Origin: Clostridiaceae bacterium
GTDB taxonomy: Bacteria; Bacillota; Clostridia; Clostridiales; Clostridiaceae
Reading direction: 5' to 3'
Assembly: GCA_902363375.1 (NCBI GenBank)
Contig: CABIZX010000001.1
Span: 62,001-126,000 of the forward strand
Length of the DNA: 64,000 nucleotides
Shown here: piece after piece, positions 1 through 9,290 of the stretch
How positions within the stretch are numbered: position 1 is the stretch's first letter
How the letters are laid out: every line of letters begins with the position of its first letter
Program-made: the position numbers and the translations under genes
The notes under the pieces: generated by a model
Seen by the model: the letters and a program-made list of their open reading frames with translations, nothing else
Told to the model about the DNA's origin: nothing
Databases searched by the model: none

Positions 1-33
1 CTTAGGGGTACTTTAAAGGAGATGATTTAACTT

Positions 34-1119
34 ATGATTATTAATAAGATTAATTCAAATTTAGCTCAGGAGATAGTTAATGCGGTAAAGGAAGTTGTAG
101 ATAAGAATATAAATTTTATAGATATCAATGGAATAATTATAGGTAGTACGGACAAATCAAGACTTAATACATTTCATCAAGCAGGGTATAATGCCATAAG
201 AAATTTGACGAATGTAACGGTTGAAGATAATGAAGAATATAAGGGAAGTAGAAAAGGAATAAATTATCCTATAAAAATTGATCATAAGGCTTTAGGGGCT
301 ATAGGAATAACGGGAGAGCCTAGTGAAGTTAGTAAATTTGGATTTTTAGTTACTAAAATTACAGAGATATTTATAAAGGAACAACAGTTAAATTATAAGT
401 ATGAAGCAGATAAGCAGAGAATAAATTATGTTGTTAAATCCTTAATATATAATAATATTGAAGATAAAAATGAGATAGAGAATATTCTTCAAGAATTTGG
501 AATAGCGCTAAATCAACGGTTTGCAGTGGTTATTTTAAAGATAAATAAATATCATAATCTAAGAGAGTTAGAAAATCTGGAAAATAATATTAAAAGTCTA
601 TTAGATGATATTGGGAATATATTCAAAATATATATTTATCCTAATGAGTTTATAGCTGTAGTTAATGGTGAGAGATATAATAAGCTAAGAAAGTTTTATA
701 TGGAGAATCTAAATAAATATCATGGTATTTTAAATGGTGGAGTTGGAAGGCTCAAAGATTTATATGAAGTTCATAAATCTTATCAAGAGGCTAGAATTGC
801 TTTAAAATACTCATTTAAAGGTGGAGACATATTAACTTATTTGGATAATCTTAATTTAGAACTTATATTAGAAAGTGTAGATAATGAAACAAAGAGTCAG
901 TATAAGAATAAGGTGTTAAGTAGTCTTGATCAAGAAGATATAAACCTATTAGAGACATATTATAAAAATGACATGTCATTAAAACAGACCGCAGAGGAGT
1001 TATATATACATAAGAACACACTTCAGTATAGACTAGAAAAGATATGTGAAAAATCTGGATTTAATCCAAGAAAGTTTAATGAATCAGTTATACTTTATTT
1101 AGCTATAAAATTATCTTAA
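34..1119 (+). CDS. CdaR-family (sugar diacid type) transcriptional regulator
   Basis: 361 residues. The N-terminal ~130 residues look like the putative sugar-diacid recognition domain of CdaR proteins (start ..NSNLAQEIVNAV.., with the INGIIIGSTD segment). The C-terminus (about 305-358) has the PucR/CdaR-type helix-turn-helix, seen as SLKQTAEELYIHKNTLQYRL. The start ATG follows AAAGGAGAT at 16-24. CdaR proteins of this kind activate glycerate/glucarate genes; here the next two genes are glycerate kinase and a GntP permease, so it probably controls them. Family assignment is firm; the effector (glycerate or a sugar acid) is inferred from context. Confidence 0.88.
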   Translation: MIINKINSNLAQEIVNAVKEVVDKNINFIDINGIIIGSTDKSRLNTFHQAGYNAIRNLTNVTVEDNEEYKGSRKGINYPIKIDHKALGAIGITGEPSEVSKFGFLVTKITEIFIKEQQLNYKYEADKQRINYVVKSLIYNNIEDKNEIENILQEFGIALNQRFAVVILKINKYHNLRELENLENNIKSLLDDIGNIFKIYIYPNEFIAVVNGERYNKLRKFYMENLNKYHGILNGGVGRLKDLYEVHKSYQEARIALKYSFKGGDILTYLDNLNLELILESVDNETKSQYKNKVLSSLDQEDINLLETYYKNDMSLKQTAEELYIHKNTLQYRLEKICEKSGFNPRKFNESVILYLAIKLS

Positions 1120-1149
1120 AAAAATATACAAAGAAGTTTTTTAAATTAG

Positions 1150-1262
1150 GTATCTCAAAGTTAATTAAAATCTTTAAATTTATTTGAGTTTAACATATTA
1201 ATCAATAGGTTGATTCAATAAGGAAATAAATATTAAATATAATTAGCTTTGGGATATTTTTA
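1150..1262 (+). terminator. Large-loop inverted repeat after the CdaR gene
   Basis: A 17-nt left arm at 1150-1166 (starts GTATCTCAAAG) pairs with a right arm at 1241-1257 (ends CTTTGGGATAT), with G-U pairs, and is followed by a T-rich stretch. The ~75-nt interior is AT-rich with a TTGATTCAA palindrome. It could be a terminator with a large loop or a small non-coding structured element. Comparable large-loop structures occur at 8571, 18141, 26941 and 30792. Confidence 0.4.
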
Positions 1263-1409
1263 CGTCAAATTGTATGTTAAAGATTTTAAATTTTCAAATT
1301 CAATATTAAATATAACAAAGATAAGGGAATGAAAACGTATTATTTTGGTGTATGTAACATAGATGTAGTGGAAAGCCTTTGATATAATTAAAAAAAAGGA
1401 GGGCTAACA

Positions 1410-2552
1410 ATGAAAATTGTAATTTCTATAGATTCTTTAAAAGGAAGTTTGACTTCAATTGAAGCTGCCAATGCAATAAAAGATGGAATATTAAATGTAG
1501 ATAGTAATTCAGAGATAAAAATAATGCCTTTGGCAGATGGTGGAGAAGGAACTGTAGATGCCTTAGTAGAGGGCATGAATGGAGAATCAGAGATTGTTTC
1601 TGTTACAGGGCCAGTAGTAGAAAAAGTAAATGCTAAGTATGGAATATTAAAAGAAACTAATACTGCCATAATAGAGATGGCTCAAGCATCAGGTTTTGCA
1701 TTGGTTCCTCCAAATTTAAGGAATCCTTTAAAAACTACTACCTATGGAGTTGGAGAAATAATTAAATCCGCTATAGAAAAAGGATGTAGAAATTTTATAG
1801 TAGGTATAGGTGGAAGTGCTACAAATGACGCAGGGGTAGGGATGCTACAAGCATTAGGATATGAATTTTATGATGAAGATGATAAATTAGTTGGATTTGG
1901 CGGACAAGTCTTAAATAAGATAAAGAGAATAAATTCTAGCAATAGACTAAAAGAGTTAGAGAACTGTACTTTTAAAATAGCTTGTGATGTAACTAATCCT
2001 CTCTACGGGAAAAATGGGGCTGCATATATATATGGACCACAAAAAGGTGCAACTCCTGAGATGGTAGAAGAGTTAGATATGGGACTTAGAAATTTTGCAC
2101 AGGTTGTAGAAAAGGAAATGAAAATGGATATAGCGAATGTGGAAGGTGCAGGTGCTGCGGGAGGACTTGGGTTTGCATTTCTAGGATTTTTAAATTCAAA
2201 GCTAGAGTCTGGAATAAAGATAATATTAGAGGAAATAAAGTTAGAAGAAGCTTTAAAGGGAGCAGATTTAGTCATAACAGGAGAAGGAAGATTAGATAAT
2301 CAAACTGCTATGGGAAAGGCTCCAATAGGTGTAACTAAGCTTGCTAAAAAGCATGGAGTAAAGGTTATAGCGTTGGCAGGATGTACTACTGATGATGCTA
2401 CTAAATGTAATGAAGAAGGAATAGACGCTTATTTTTCTATCATAAATACAGCTATGACTATAGAAGAAGCAGTTAATAGAGAGACAGCAATAAAAAATAT
2501 GACATCAACTATGACACAAGTTTTTAGACTTATTAAAGCTATACAGCAATAA
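1410..2552 (+). CDS. glxK: Glycerate 2-kinase (GarK/GlxK family)
   Basis: 380 residues, the usual length of family-I glycerate kinases, which phosphorylate D-glycerate with ATP to feed glycolysis. Family motifs are clear: DSLKGSLTSIEAA near the N-terminus, PLADGGEGTVDAL, GIGGSATNDAG at about 131-141 and the C-terminal VITGEGRLDNQT. SD AAAGGAGGG lies 8 nt before the ATG. It is followed after 24 nt by the GntP permease gene, and preceded by a CdaR regulator; together they form a glycerate or sugar-acid uptake and phosphorylation unit. A TATAAT at 1383-1388 lacks a good -35, consistent with an activator-dependent promoter. Confidence 0.95.
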   Translation: MKIVISIDSLKGSLTSIEAANAIKDGILNVDSNSEIKIMPLADGGEGTVDALVEGMNGESEIVSVTGPVVEKVNAKYGILKETNTAIIEMAQASGFALVPPNLRNPLKTTTYGVGEIIKSAIEKGCRNFIVGIGGSATNDAGVGMLQALGYEFYDEDDKLVGFGGQVLNKIKRINSSNRLKELENCTFKIACDVTNPLYGKNGAAYIYGPQKGATPEMVEELDMGLRNFAQVVEKEMKMDIANVEGAGAAGGLGFAFLGFLNSKLESGIKIILEEIKLEEALKGADLVITGEGRLDNQTAMGKAPIGVTKLAKKHGVKVIALAGCTTDDATKCNEEGIDAYFSIINTAMTIEEAVNRETAIKNMTSTMTQVFRLIKAIQQ

Positions 2553-2576
2553 AAATATTAGGTAGGGGTGACAGTA

Positions 2577-3839
2577 ATGGAGGTACAAATTACAACATTA
2601 GGGGCTTTATTAGGACTTATAGTAGCAATAGTATTAATAATTAAAAAGGTACAACCTGTATATAGTTTAATACTAGGAGCTATAGTAGGAGGTTTAATAG
2701 GTGGAGCTGGAATTGAAGGAACAGTAAGTGTAATGATAAGTGGAGCGAAAGACATTATGCCAGCAATCCTTCGTATAGTAACCTCTGGAGTTTTAGCAGG
2801 AGTACTTATTAAGACAGGTGCAGCAGCTAAAATTGCAGATCAAATTGTAAAGAGTTTAGGGGAAAAAAGAGCCCTATTTGCAATAGCTCTATCAACTATG
2901 ATACTTACAGCTGTTGGAGTATTTATAGATGTTGCAGTAATAACAGTAGCACCTATAGCTCTTGCTATAGCAAAGAAATTAGGATATTCACCTATGGTTA
3001 TACTTTTAGCTATGATTGGTGGAGGAAAGGCTGGAAATCTAATATCTCCAAATCCTAATACAATAGCAGCAGCAGAAAACTTTGGAGTAGAATTATCTTC
3101 TTTGATGGTAGCTAATATAGTTCCTGCAATAATAGGACTTATTGTTACAGTAATATTAGCTTCTTTACTTAATAAAAAATATAGAAGTGCAAAACAGAAC
3201 AATATTGAAGAGGATATTGAAGAAACAGAATTACCATCATTCTTTGCAGCAATTATTGGACCAATAGTTACTATAATTTTATTAGCTCTTAGACCATTGA
3301 CAGGAGTATCAATAGATCCTCTTATAGCATTACCAGTTGGAGGTATTGTAGGGGTATTAGTTATGGGAAAAGGTAAAAATATCAATGAATATTTAACTTT
3401 CGGACTTTCTAAAATGATGCCAGTAGCAATACTATTAATAGGTACAGGAACTGTGGCGGGAATAATAAAGGCATCTGGATTACAGGCAACCACTATAGCA
3501 ATACTTAATGCTTTAAATATGCCAGCCTTTGTATTAGCACCAATTTCAGGTATATTAATGTGTGCAGCTACAGCTTCAACAACTTCTGGTTCAACCATAG
3601 CATCAGCTACATTCTCACAAGCAATTGTAGGCGTAGGAATATCACCTATAGGAGGTGCAGCTATGGTACATGCAGGGGCAACAGTTCTTGATCATTTACC
3701 ACATGGTTCATTCTTCCATGCAACTGCAGGAGCAACCGGTATGAGCATAGGAGAGCGTTTAAAATTAATACCATATGAATCTTTAATAGGATTATCTATG
3801 ACTATAGTCTCTACAATTATATGGGGAATAATATTTTAA
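2577..3839 (+). CDS. GntP-family gluconate/glycerate:H+ permease
   Basis: About 420 residues with some 12 hydrophobic segments and the GntP-family look: PVYSLILGAIVGGLIGG near the start, GGGKAGNLISPNPNTIAAA in the middle and GATVLDHLPHGSFFHATAG near the end. The reading frame is open from a GTG at 2568, but the SD AGGGGTG overlaps that codon, so the ATG at 2577 is the better start. It lies in one unit with glycerate kinase, so glycerate or another small sugar acid is the likely substrate rather than gluconate; that is inference. Confidence 0.92.
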   Translation: MEVQITTLGALLGLIVAIVLIIKKVQPVYSLILGAIVGGLIGGAGIEGTVSVMISGAKDIMPAILRIVTSGVLAGVLIKTGAAAKIADQIVKSLGEKRALFAIALSTMILTAVGVFIDVAVITVAPIALAIAKKLGYSPMVILLAMIGGGKAGNLISPNPNTIAAAENFGVELSSLMVANIVPAIIGLIVTVILASLLNKKYRSAKQNNIEEDIEETELPSFFAAIIGPIVTIILLALRPLTGVSIDPLIALPVGGIVGVLVMGKGKNINEYLTFGLSKMMPVAILLIGTGTVAGIIKASGLQATTIAILNALNMPAFVLAPISGILMCAATASTTSGSTIASATFSQAIVGVGISPIGGAAMVHAGATVLDHLPHGSFFHATAGATGMSIGERLKLIPYESLIGLSMTIVSTIIWGIIF

Positions 3840-3874
3840 ATAAAGAATAAATCTTTCACAAATTATATAAGAAT

Positions 3875-3926
3875 AATGCTATCAATAAAGAAGTCTTATA
3901 AACTCTTTATTGATAGTATTTTTATT
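3875..3926 (+). terminator. Terminator of the glycerate operon
   Basis: A 16-bp stem (3875-3890 with 3905-3920, one G-U pair) with a 14-nt loop is followed by a T-rich tail. Confidence 0.85.
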
Positions 3927-4113
3927 TACAAATATTGTTTTAATTTATTGATACTTGACTATAATACTAGATAATTTCAGTATTTTATTAAAGAATACTA
4001 ATCTATAAAACTTAAATTACAAAAATGTAAGACGAGTGTAAGCTACTTCGATAACATATAAAGGCTAAAAGGTCTATAATAAACTCATAAGATAACAGAA
4101 GGAGTTGATATGT

Positions 4114-4200
4114 ATGAAAAAAGTTTTGGATGTAGTTAGTATTATATTTTTAGTATTATTTGTTGGTTATAATGAAGAAAAGTTTAACTTAAGTATATAA
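4114..4200 (+). CDS. Possible 28-residue small membrane protein
   Basis: An ATG at 4114 preceded by AAGGAG (4099-4104) opens a 28-codon frame starting MKKVLDVVSIIFLVLFVGY, a basic start followed by one hydrophobic helix and a short polar tail. It lies between the glycerate operon terminator and the glycosyltransferase gene. It could be a real single-pass peptide or the decayed start of a secreted-protein gene. No homologue is recognised. Confidence 0.35.
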   Translation: MKKVLDVVSIIFLVLFVGYNEEKFNLSI

Positions 4201-4268
4201 TTTAACGTATTACTATATAGAGAGGTTAAATTTATACTCTTAATTGCAATATTAAAGGAGGAGTTAAG

Positions 4269-5015
4269 ATGAAAAAGTTATTGAGTAAGATTTTCTTAGT
4301 ATTTACTATTTTTATATCAATAATTGGAGTTTTCATTGTTGAAGATGGATATTCTTTATATAGGTCTGCTACCTCTGAAATAGGGGTGCAAGAGAAGGTT
4401 AATAGTGTAAGAAACAGCGGTGACTATGTATATATAGATAATATTTCTAAGGATTTTTTAAATGCTATAGTTTCCGTTGAAGATCATAGATTTTATAATC
4501 ATAGAGGCATAGATATAATTGCTATAGGAAGGTCAGTTGTTAATAATATTGAAGCGGGTAAAGTAATTATGGGTGGAAGTACAATAACCCAACAACTAGC
4601 TAAGAATTTATTTTTTACCCACGATCAAAAATTGCAAAGAAAGGTAGCAGAGCTCTTCGTGGTTAGAGAATTAGAAAAGAATTATTCTAAAGATGAGATA
4701 TTAGAGTTATATGTAAATGCAATATATTATGGTGACGGATATTATGGAATTAATGAAGCTGCTAGAGGGTACTTCAATACAGATCCAAATCAAATTACTT
4801 TATCACAGTCAATAATGCTAGCTGGCTTGCCACAATCTCCAGAGAATTATGCTCCATCTAAACACTATGAAAGAGCTAAGAAAAGAAGTGAGGTTGTATT
4901 GATGGCAATGATAAGAAATAATGCAATTTCAAGAAATGAATTAGAAATAATATGTAATGGTGAGATTGATGAAAATTTAAATAAGGCAATATTGGCTTCA
5001 GAAGCCACAAATTAA
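4269..5015 (+). CDS. Monofunctional peptidoglycan glycosyltransferase (GT51)
   Basis: 248 residues: an N-terminal membrane anchor (about 4-24) followed only by a GT51 domain. It polymerises lipid II into glycan strands outside the membrane. Catalytic motifs are complete: VEDHRFYNHRG with the catalytic Glu71, GGSTITQQ at 102-109, RKVAE with Glu128, and a KDEILELYVN motif. There is no transpeptidase domain, so it is an MtgA/SgtB-type enzyme. SD AAAGGAGGAG lies just before the ATG. The next gene is an L,D-transpeptidase, so the two may act together on the wall, although a terminator separates them. Confidence 0.93.
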   Translation: MKKLLSKIFLVFTIFISIIGVFIVEDGYSLYRSATSEIGVQEKVNSVRNSGDYVYIDNISKDFLNAIVSVEDHRFYNHRGIDIIAIGRSVVNNIEAGKVIMGGSTITQQLAKNLFFTHDQKLQRKVAELFVVRELEKNYSKDEILELYVNAIYYGDGYYGINEAARGYFNTDPNQITLSQSIMLAGLPQSPENYAPSKHYERAKKRSEVVLMAMIRNNAISRNELEIICNGEIDENLNKAILASEATN

Positions 5016-5040
5016 TAATTATAAAACAATATATGATACT

Positions 5041-5085
5041 TATAGGTTGTGATTTAATAATAATAAGCACAATCTATATTTTTGT
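5041..5085 (+). terminator. Terminator after the GT51 gene
   Basis: An 11-bp stem (5041-5051 with 5069-5079, one G-U pair) is followed by a run of T. A second perfect 16-bp inverted repeat follows at 5115-5130/5141-5156 with a 10-nt loop; it has no T-tail and may be an operator or a simple AT palindrome. Confidence 0.7.
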
Positions 5086-5220
5086 CATTTAAAAGTGGTA
5101 TTATAAATATATATATTTATAAGAATATATATTTATAGAAATATATTCTTATAAATTATATAATTGTAAGTATAGAGGGGAATTTTTAATTTTAAATTAT
5201 TGTTTACACAGGGGGTTATT

Positions 5221-6627
5221 ATGGAGATTAAAGAGCAAGAAATAGAGAAGAGTGTGAATATAAAAAAGAGGGCAATTATAGGAATTATAATTTCTCTGAT
5301 TGTTTTGTTAACGATATATTTAAGTACTTCTTTATATTTTATGAAGAGGTTTTATTTTGGGTCTAAGATTAATGGAGTTAGTGTTACTGGAAAAACTACA
5401 GAAGATATAGAAGCTGAAATATTGGCAGAAAGTGAATCCTATATATTAAAGCTAAAGCAAAGAGGTACTATTGAAGAAAACATTAAAGGCAGTGACATTG
5501 AGTATAAGTATAAGTTAGAAAATAAAATTCATGATTTAAAAGATAGTCAAAGTGGATTTGGATGGATTTATGGAGTCTTTAATACAAATAATTATAAACT
5601 CAACAAAGAAATATCATATAATGAGGAATTACTAAAAAATAAATTTGATAGTTTAAACTGTTTTAATGGAGACAATCTAATTCAACCTGAAAATGCTAAA
5701 ATAGAATATGAAAATAGTAAATATGTAATTAAGGAAGAAGTCCTTGGAAATAAAATAAATAAAGATGAACTATATAAAAAAGTCAAGGAAGCTCTTAATA
5801 ATGATGAGAATGAAATAGATTTAGAGAAAAGTAATGTTTATGAGAGTCCACAATATACAACTAACTCAAAGGAAGTTATAGCAGCTAAAGATGTCCTTAA
5901 CAAGTATATAGCTTCAGCAATTACCTATAAATTTGGAACTCAGACAGAGATGTTAAATGGAGAGGTAATTCATAATTGGCTTTCTACTGATGAAAACTTT
6001 GGTGTAGTTATTGATGAAGAAAAAGCAAGAGAATATGTGAACTCACTGTCTATTAAATATGATACCTATGGCTCTACAAGAAACTTTAAAACATCACTAG
6101 GTACCACAGTAAATGTTGGTGGAGGTGACTATGGGTGGTTAATTAATTACAGTGAAGAGACACAAGCCTTATTAAATGCTATAAAAGAAGGAAAAAGTGA
6201 AGAAAGAGAGCCTATATATACCCAAAAAGCTGCTGCTTATGGAAATGATGATTTTGGCAACACCTACGTTGAAGTTAACTTAACGACTCAGCATATATGG
6301 TTTTATAACGATGGAGTACTAATATCTGATGGTCCTATAGTCAGTGGGTATGCTAATAGTAAATATGCTACACCTTCAGGAATTTATGGCTTAACCTATA
6401 AAGAAAGGAATGCAACTTTAAGGGGAGAGGATTATGCAGCACCTGTAAACTATTGGATGCCATTCAATGGAGATATAGGTATTCATGATGCTACTTGGAG
6501 ATCAAAATTTGGAGGAGAAATTTATTTAAACGATGGGTCCCATGGATGTATAAATGCACCTTATAATGTTGCTAGTGCAATATTCGAGTATATAACTCCA
6601 GGTTCACCAGTAATATGTTATTTTTAA
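5221..6627 (+). CDS. L,D-transpeptidase (YkuD) with peptidoglycan-binding domain
   Basis: 468 residues. A membrane anchor at about 20-45 is followed by a long extracellular region resembling the PG_binding_4 domain, then a C-terminal YkuD domain. The catalytic signature is present: GIHD, then SHGCIN with Cys at about 443. Such enzymes make 3-3 crosslinks in peptidoglycan. The frame opens at a TTG at 5200, but GGGGG at 5211-5215 sits correctly for the ATG at 5221, giving MEIKEQE as the start. The gene stands alone before a strong terminator. In Clostridioides such enzymes confer beta-lactam-insensitive crosslinking; whether that holds here is not known. Confidence 0.92.
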   Translation: MEIKEQEIEKSVNIKKRAIIGIIISLIVLLTIYLSTSLYFMKRFYFGSKINGVSVTGKTTEDIEAEILAESESYILKLKQRGTIEENIKGSDIEYKYKLENKIHDLKDSQSGFGWIYGVFNTNNYKLNKEISYNEELLKNKFDSLNCFNGDNLIQPENAKIEYENSKYVIKEEVLGNKINKDELYKKVKEALNNDENEIDLEKSNVYESPQYTTNSKEVIAAKDVLNKYIASAITYKFGTQTEMLNGEVIHNWLSTDENFGVVIDEEKAREYVNSLSIKYDTYGSTRNFKTSLGTTVNVGGGDYGWLINYSEETQALLNAIKEGKSEEREPIYTQKAAAYGNDDFGNTYVEVNLTTQHIWFYNDGVLISDGPIVSGYANSKYATPSGIYGLTYKERNATLRGEDYAAPVNYWMPFNGDIGIHDATWRSKFGGEIYLNDGSHGCINAPYNVASAIFEYITPGSPVICYF

Positions 6628-6685
6628 TTGTAAATCCTAGAGATAATTATAATAAGTTTACTATAAAATAAAGAAGTAGTTTAGA

Positions 6686-6746
6686 GGGGCTTTCACAAAA
6701 TAAACTAATATAAAAAGAAGTAGTTTATTTTGTGAAAGCCCCTTTT
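6686..6746. terminator. 22-bp perfect hairpin terminator, copy 1 of a repeated element
   Basis: Arms 6686-6707 and 6721-6742 are perfect inverted repeats beginning GGGGCTTTCACAAAATAAAC and are followed by TTTTATTT. A closely similar hairpin is at 34701-34747 and the left half alone at 43947-43973, so this is a repeated intergenic sequence and not just a local terminator. Confidence 0.9.
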
Positions 6747-6819
6747 ATTTGATTTTTTGAACTATTTTAATGAAGTTGAATATTATAATTACTATAGAAC
6801 TAAAGGGAGTTGAGCTTAT

Positions 6820-8565
6820 TTGGCGAAAGAAGTTAAGTTTGTACAGCCAATTAATCCAACAGATGAAGAAAGGCATAGGATGTTGAAGCTTGCTCTGGAA
6901 GAAGCAAATCACATAGAAGATTATGATAATTTAATAGAATTACTTAGTCCACCAAAGGATATTACAACTATACTATCACCAGGCCAGTGCAAGGGGCTTA
7001 ATATAGGAATAATAGGTGGAGGAATTGCAGGGTTATCTGCTGCTTTTGAGCTGAGAAAGTTAGGGTTTAACATAACTATACTTGAAAAACAAAAAAAACG
7101 TATTGGAGGAAGAATTTATACTCATTACTTTGACAGGAGTAAAAGGTTTTATGGCGAAGTTGGTGCTATGAGAATACCAATAAGTCATGAAGCCACATGG
7201 CATTATATAAATCTATTTAATTTACAAACAAGACCCTTCATTCAAAACAACGATAATGCTCTTATTTATGTAAGAAATGAGAGAGTTGTAAATGATCCAG
7301 ATGGAAAAAGTGTTATGGAGAAAATTTATCCGGATTTTGACTTAGCGCCTTGGGAAAAGAGGGAACCTTGGCAAAAGCTAGTGGGTTATGGACTTGGCTC
7401 TAGTTTATTAGAAATTCCTCCAAATATAAGAAGAGAATTACTAGAAAATAAAAAGAAATATTCTCCAGAGATCGAGTATTTCGATAATTTAAGTATAAGA
7501 AAAGAGCTTGAAAGTAAGGGATTGAGTAGAGGTGCAATAGAAATGATATCTTGTATTGCAACCTTCCCAGGATGGTTATATGATAATAGTTATGTTGAAA
7601 ATTTACAGGAAGAGTATACAGTAGACTCTGCTTTTAGATATGAAATAGTTGGAGGAACGGTTAACCTACCCTTAGCTATGCATCAATCACTGATGTCAAC
7701 TAATCCTAAAGAATATGAAGATATATCAGAAGAGCTATTAGGAAATATAACTTGGCAGAATGGAAGTACTGTAAAAGGGATATATAGAGATTATGAAGAT
7801 CAAAGAGTGGTTTTAGAATACAGGGTTGAGGGAGAACCTAGAAATCGTGAACAAATATTTGACTTTGTAGTATGTACTATTCCTTTTTCTAGCCTTCGTA
7901 ATGTAACCCTATATCCAATGTTTACTCCAGATAAAATGCAAGCAATTAAAGAGGTTAATTATGCAGCTTCACAAAAAACTTTATTTATGTGTAGTGAAAG
8001 GTTTTGGGATAAGGGAGGTCCTAGTAAAGAAATAATAGGAGGAGGTTCCTATACAGATTTACCTATAGGAAGTATATGGTATCCAGCTTATAAGGTTGGT
8101 GCTAACATTACTAATCTAGAAAGTGAAGTAATGCCTCATATGGGACGTGAAGTTACTGATTATGAGCAAGGTGGTGTTCTTTTAGCTTCTTATAATTTAA
8201 ATAGAGATGCAGTGCGTTTAGGTAATATAGAACCGAAACATAGAGTCGAAAGGATAAAAAGACAAGTAGAATATGTACAAGGATTTCCAAAGGGATATCT
8301 TGATTCTATAGTATTAGATTTTAAGACAGCGGAATGGGACAACGAGCAAGGCTTTTATGGAGCGTTTTGTTACTATACACCAGGACAAAAAAGCATTTTT
8401 GCTTATTCATCTAGTAAGTCAGAATATGACGGTAGGGTATATTTTGCTGGAGAGCATGTATCACAGGAACATGGATGGATACAAGGATCTGTAAAAAGTG
8501 CAATGAAGGTTGCTAATGATATAGCAGAGTATTGTAAAAATGCTATGAAAATAAATGTAGAATAA
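6820..8565 (+). CDS. Flavin amine oxidase (monoamine/L-amino-acid oxidase family)
   Basis: 581 residues. The FAD dinucleotide motif GIIGGGIAGLSAAFEL (glycines at about 66-71) and the GGRIYTH motif near 96-102 mark an amino-oxidase-family flavoprotein, and the C-terminus has the matching FAD contact DGRVYFAGEHVSQEHGW. It would oxidise an amine or amino acid with release of ammonia. A ~60-residue N-terminal extension precedes the FAD domain, as in L-amino-acid oxidases and tryptophan 2-monooxygenases. There is no signal peptide. The start is a TTG at 6820 with GGGAG ten nt upstream; no ATG lies nearby in frame. The electron acceptor in an anaerobe is unclear. Confidence 0.87.
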   Translation: MAKEVKFVQPINPTDEERHRMLKLALEEANHIEDYDNLIELLSPPKDITTILSPGQCKGLNIGIIGGGIAGLSAAFELRKLGFNITILEKQKKRIGGRIYTHYFDRSKRFYGEVGAMRIPISHEATWHYINLFNLQTRPFIQNNDNALIYVRNERVVNDPDGKSVMEKIYPDFDLAPWEKREPWQKLVGYGLGSSLLEIPPNIRRELLENKKKYSPEIEYFDNLSIRKELESKGLSRGAIEMISCIATFPGWLYDNSYVENLQEEYTVDSAFRYEIVGGTVNLPLAMHQSLMSTNPKEYEDISEELLGNITWQNGSTVKGIYRDYEDQRVVLEYRVEGEPRNREQIFDFVVCTIPFSSLRNVTLYPMFTPDKMQAIKEVNYAASQKTLFMCSERFWDKGGPSKEIIGGGSYTDLPIGSIWYPAYKVGANITNLESEVMPHMGREVTDYEQGGVLLASYNLNRDAVRLGNIEPKHRVERIKRQVEYVQGFPKGYLDSIVLDFKTAEWDNEQGFYGAFCYYTPGQKSIFAYSSSKSEYDGRVYFAGEHVSQEHGWIQGSVKSAMKVANDIAEYCKNAMKINVE

Positions 8566-8570
8566 AAGTA

Positions 8571-8675
8571 AGTATCTCAAGGTATGAAATTAAATGGATT
8601 AAAGTAGCGAGAGGTAATATTATAATGCAACTCGATATTTTATAGCTATTAATGGATATTTTGAGATACTTTTAT
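8571..8675 (+). terminator. Large-loop inverted repeat after the amine oxidase gene
   Basis: Perfect 10-nt arms (AGTATCTCAA at 8571-8580 and its complement at 8661-8670) enclose an 80-nt interior with a smaller CGAG/CTCG stem, followed by a T-rich stretch. It resembles the structure at 1150-1262 in arm sequence and size. Confidence 0.4.
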
Positions 8676-8793
8676 ATTAATATAGGTTTTTGCTAGAACT
8701 TGGATATTTAATATAAGTTGTAACAAATGATACATAATTAATTTTATATTTTATTTATAATAAAAGTAGTAAATTAGTAGGGGAGATATTGTT

Positions 8794-9207
8794 ATGAATT
8801 TAAGTAATTTAATTAGACAACATGTAGATATTAGAGATGAAATAAAATATATAAATGAAGTTGTAGATAAAAGTAGTATAGAGTTAAATACCATGGATAT
8901 AGCAAGTCGTATAAATAAACTTGCAGGAAAACTACAAGTTCATTTAATGTCAGAAGATAAATTCTTATATCCAAGTTTGATTAATGGAAAAGATTTAGAA
9001 CTTAGGGAAATGGCTACTTTATACATGGATGAAATGGGAGAAATATCAGAAGTGTTTAAGGAATATAAGAATAAATTTAATACAAAGAATAAAATTGAAG
9101 CTAATAAGGAAGGTTTTTTCCAAGAAACTAAGATTATTTTAAAGGAGATAGAAGAAAGAATTGATAAGGAAGAGAATGGATTATATAAATTAATAATAAG
9201 TAAATAA
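8794..9207 (+). CDS. Hemerythrin-like (HHE) domain protein
   Basis: 137 residues, predicted to be a four-helix bundle. Visible candidate ligands are His10 (IRQHVDIRDE) and the HLMSEDKFLYP motif (His50, Glu54), and the last helix ends RIDKEENGLY, as in bacterial HHE proteins. These usually bind a di-iron centre and act in oxygen or NO response or iron repair. The third helix has YMDEMGEI with no histidine, so the metal site may be atypical. SD GGGGAG precedes the ATG. Ferritin lies 1 kb further on, but in a separate unit. Confidence 0.75.
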   Translation: MNLSNLIRQHVDIRDEIKYINEVVDKSSIELNTMDIASRINKLAGKLQVHLMSEDKFLYPSLINGKDLELREMATLYMDEMGEISEVFKEYKNKFNTKNKIEANKEGFFQETKIILKEIEERIDKEENGLYKLIISK

Positions 9208-9290
9208 ATTTTAGTACCATCCAATTATATTAACATAAATGTATTAATATAATATTATGTTAATATAAGTAAGAATTTAGTGGTAATAAA

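Noticed and set aside
2840..3598. 252-codon open frame on the minus strand inside the GntP gene (and similar ones opposite the OPT gene at 31799-32290)
   Set aside because: It mirrors a hydrophobic, low-complexity coding strand; it has no RBS and the plus-strand product is a clear GntP permease.
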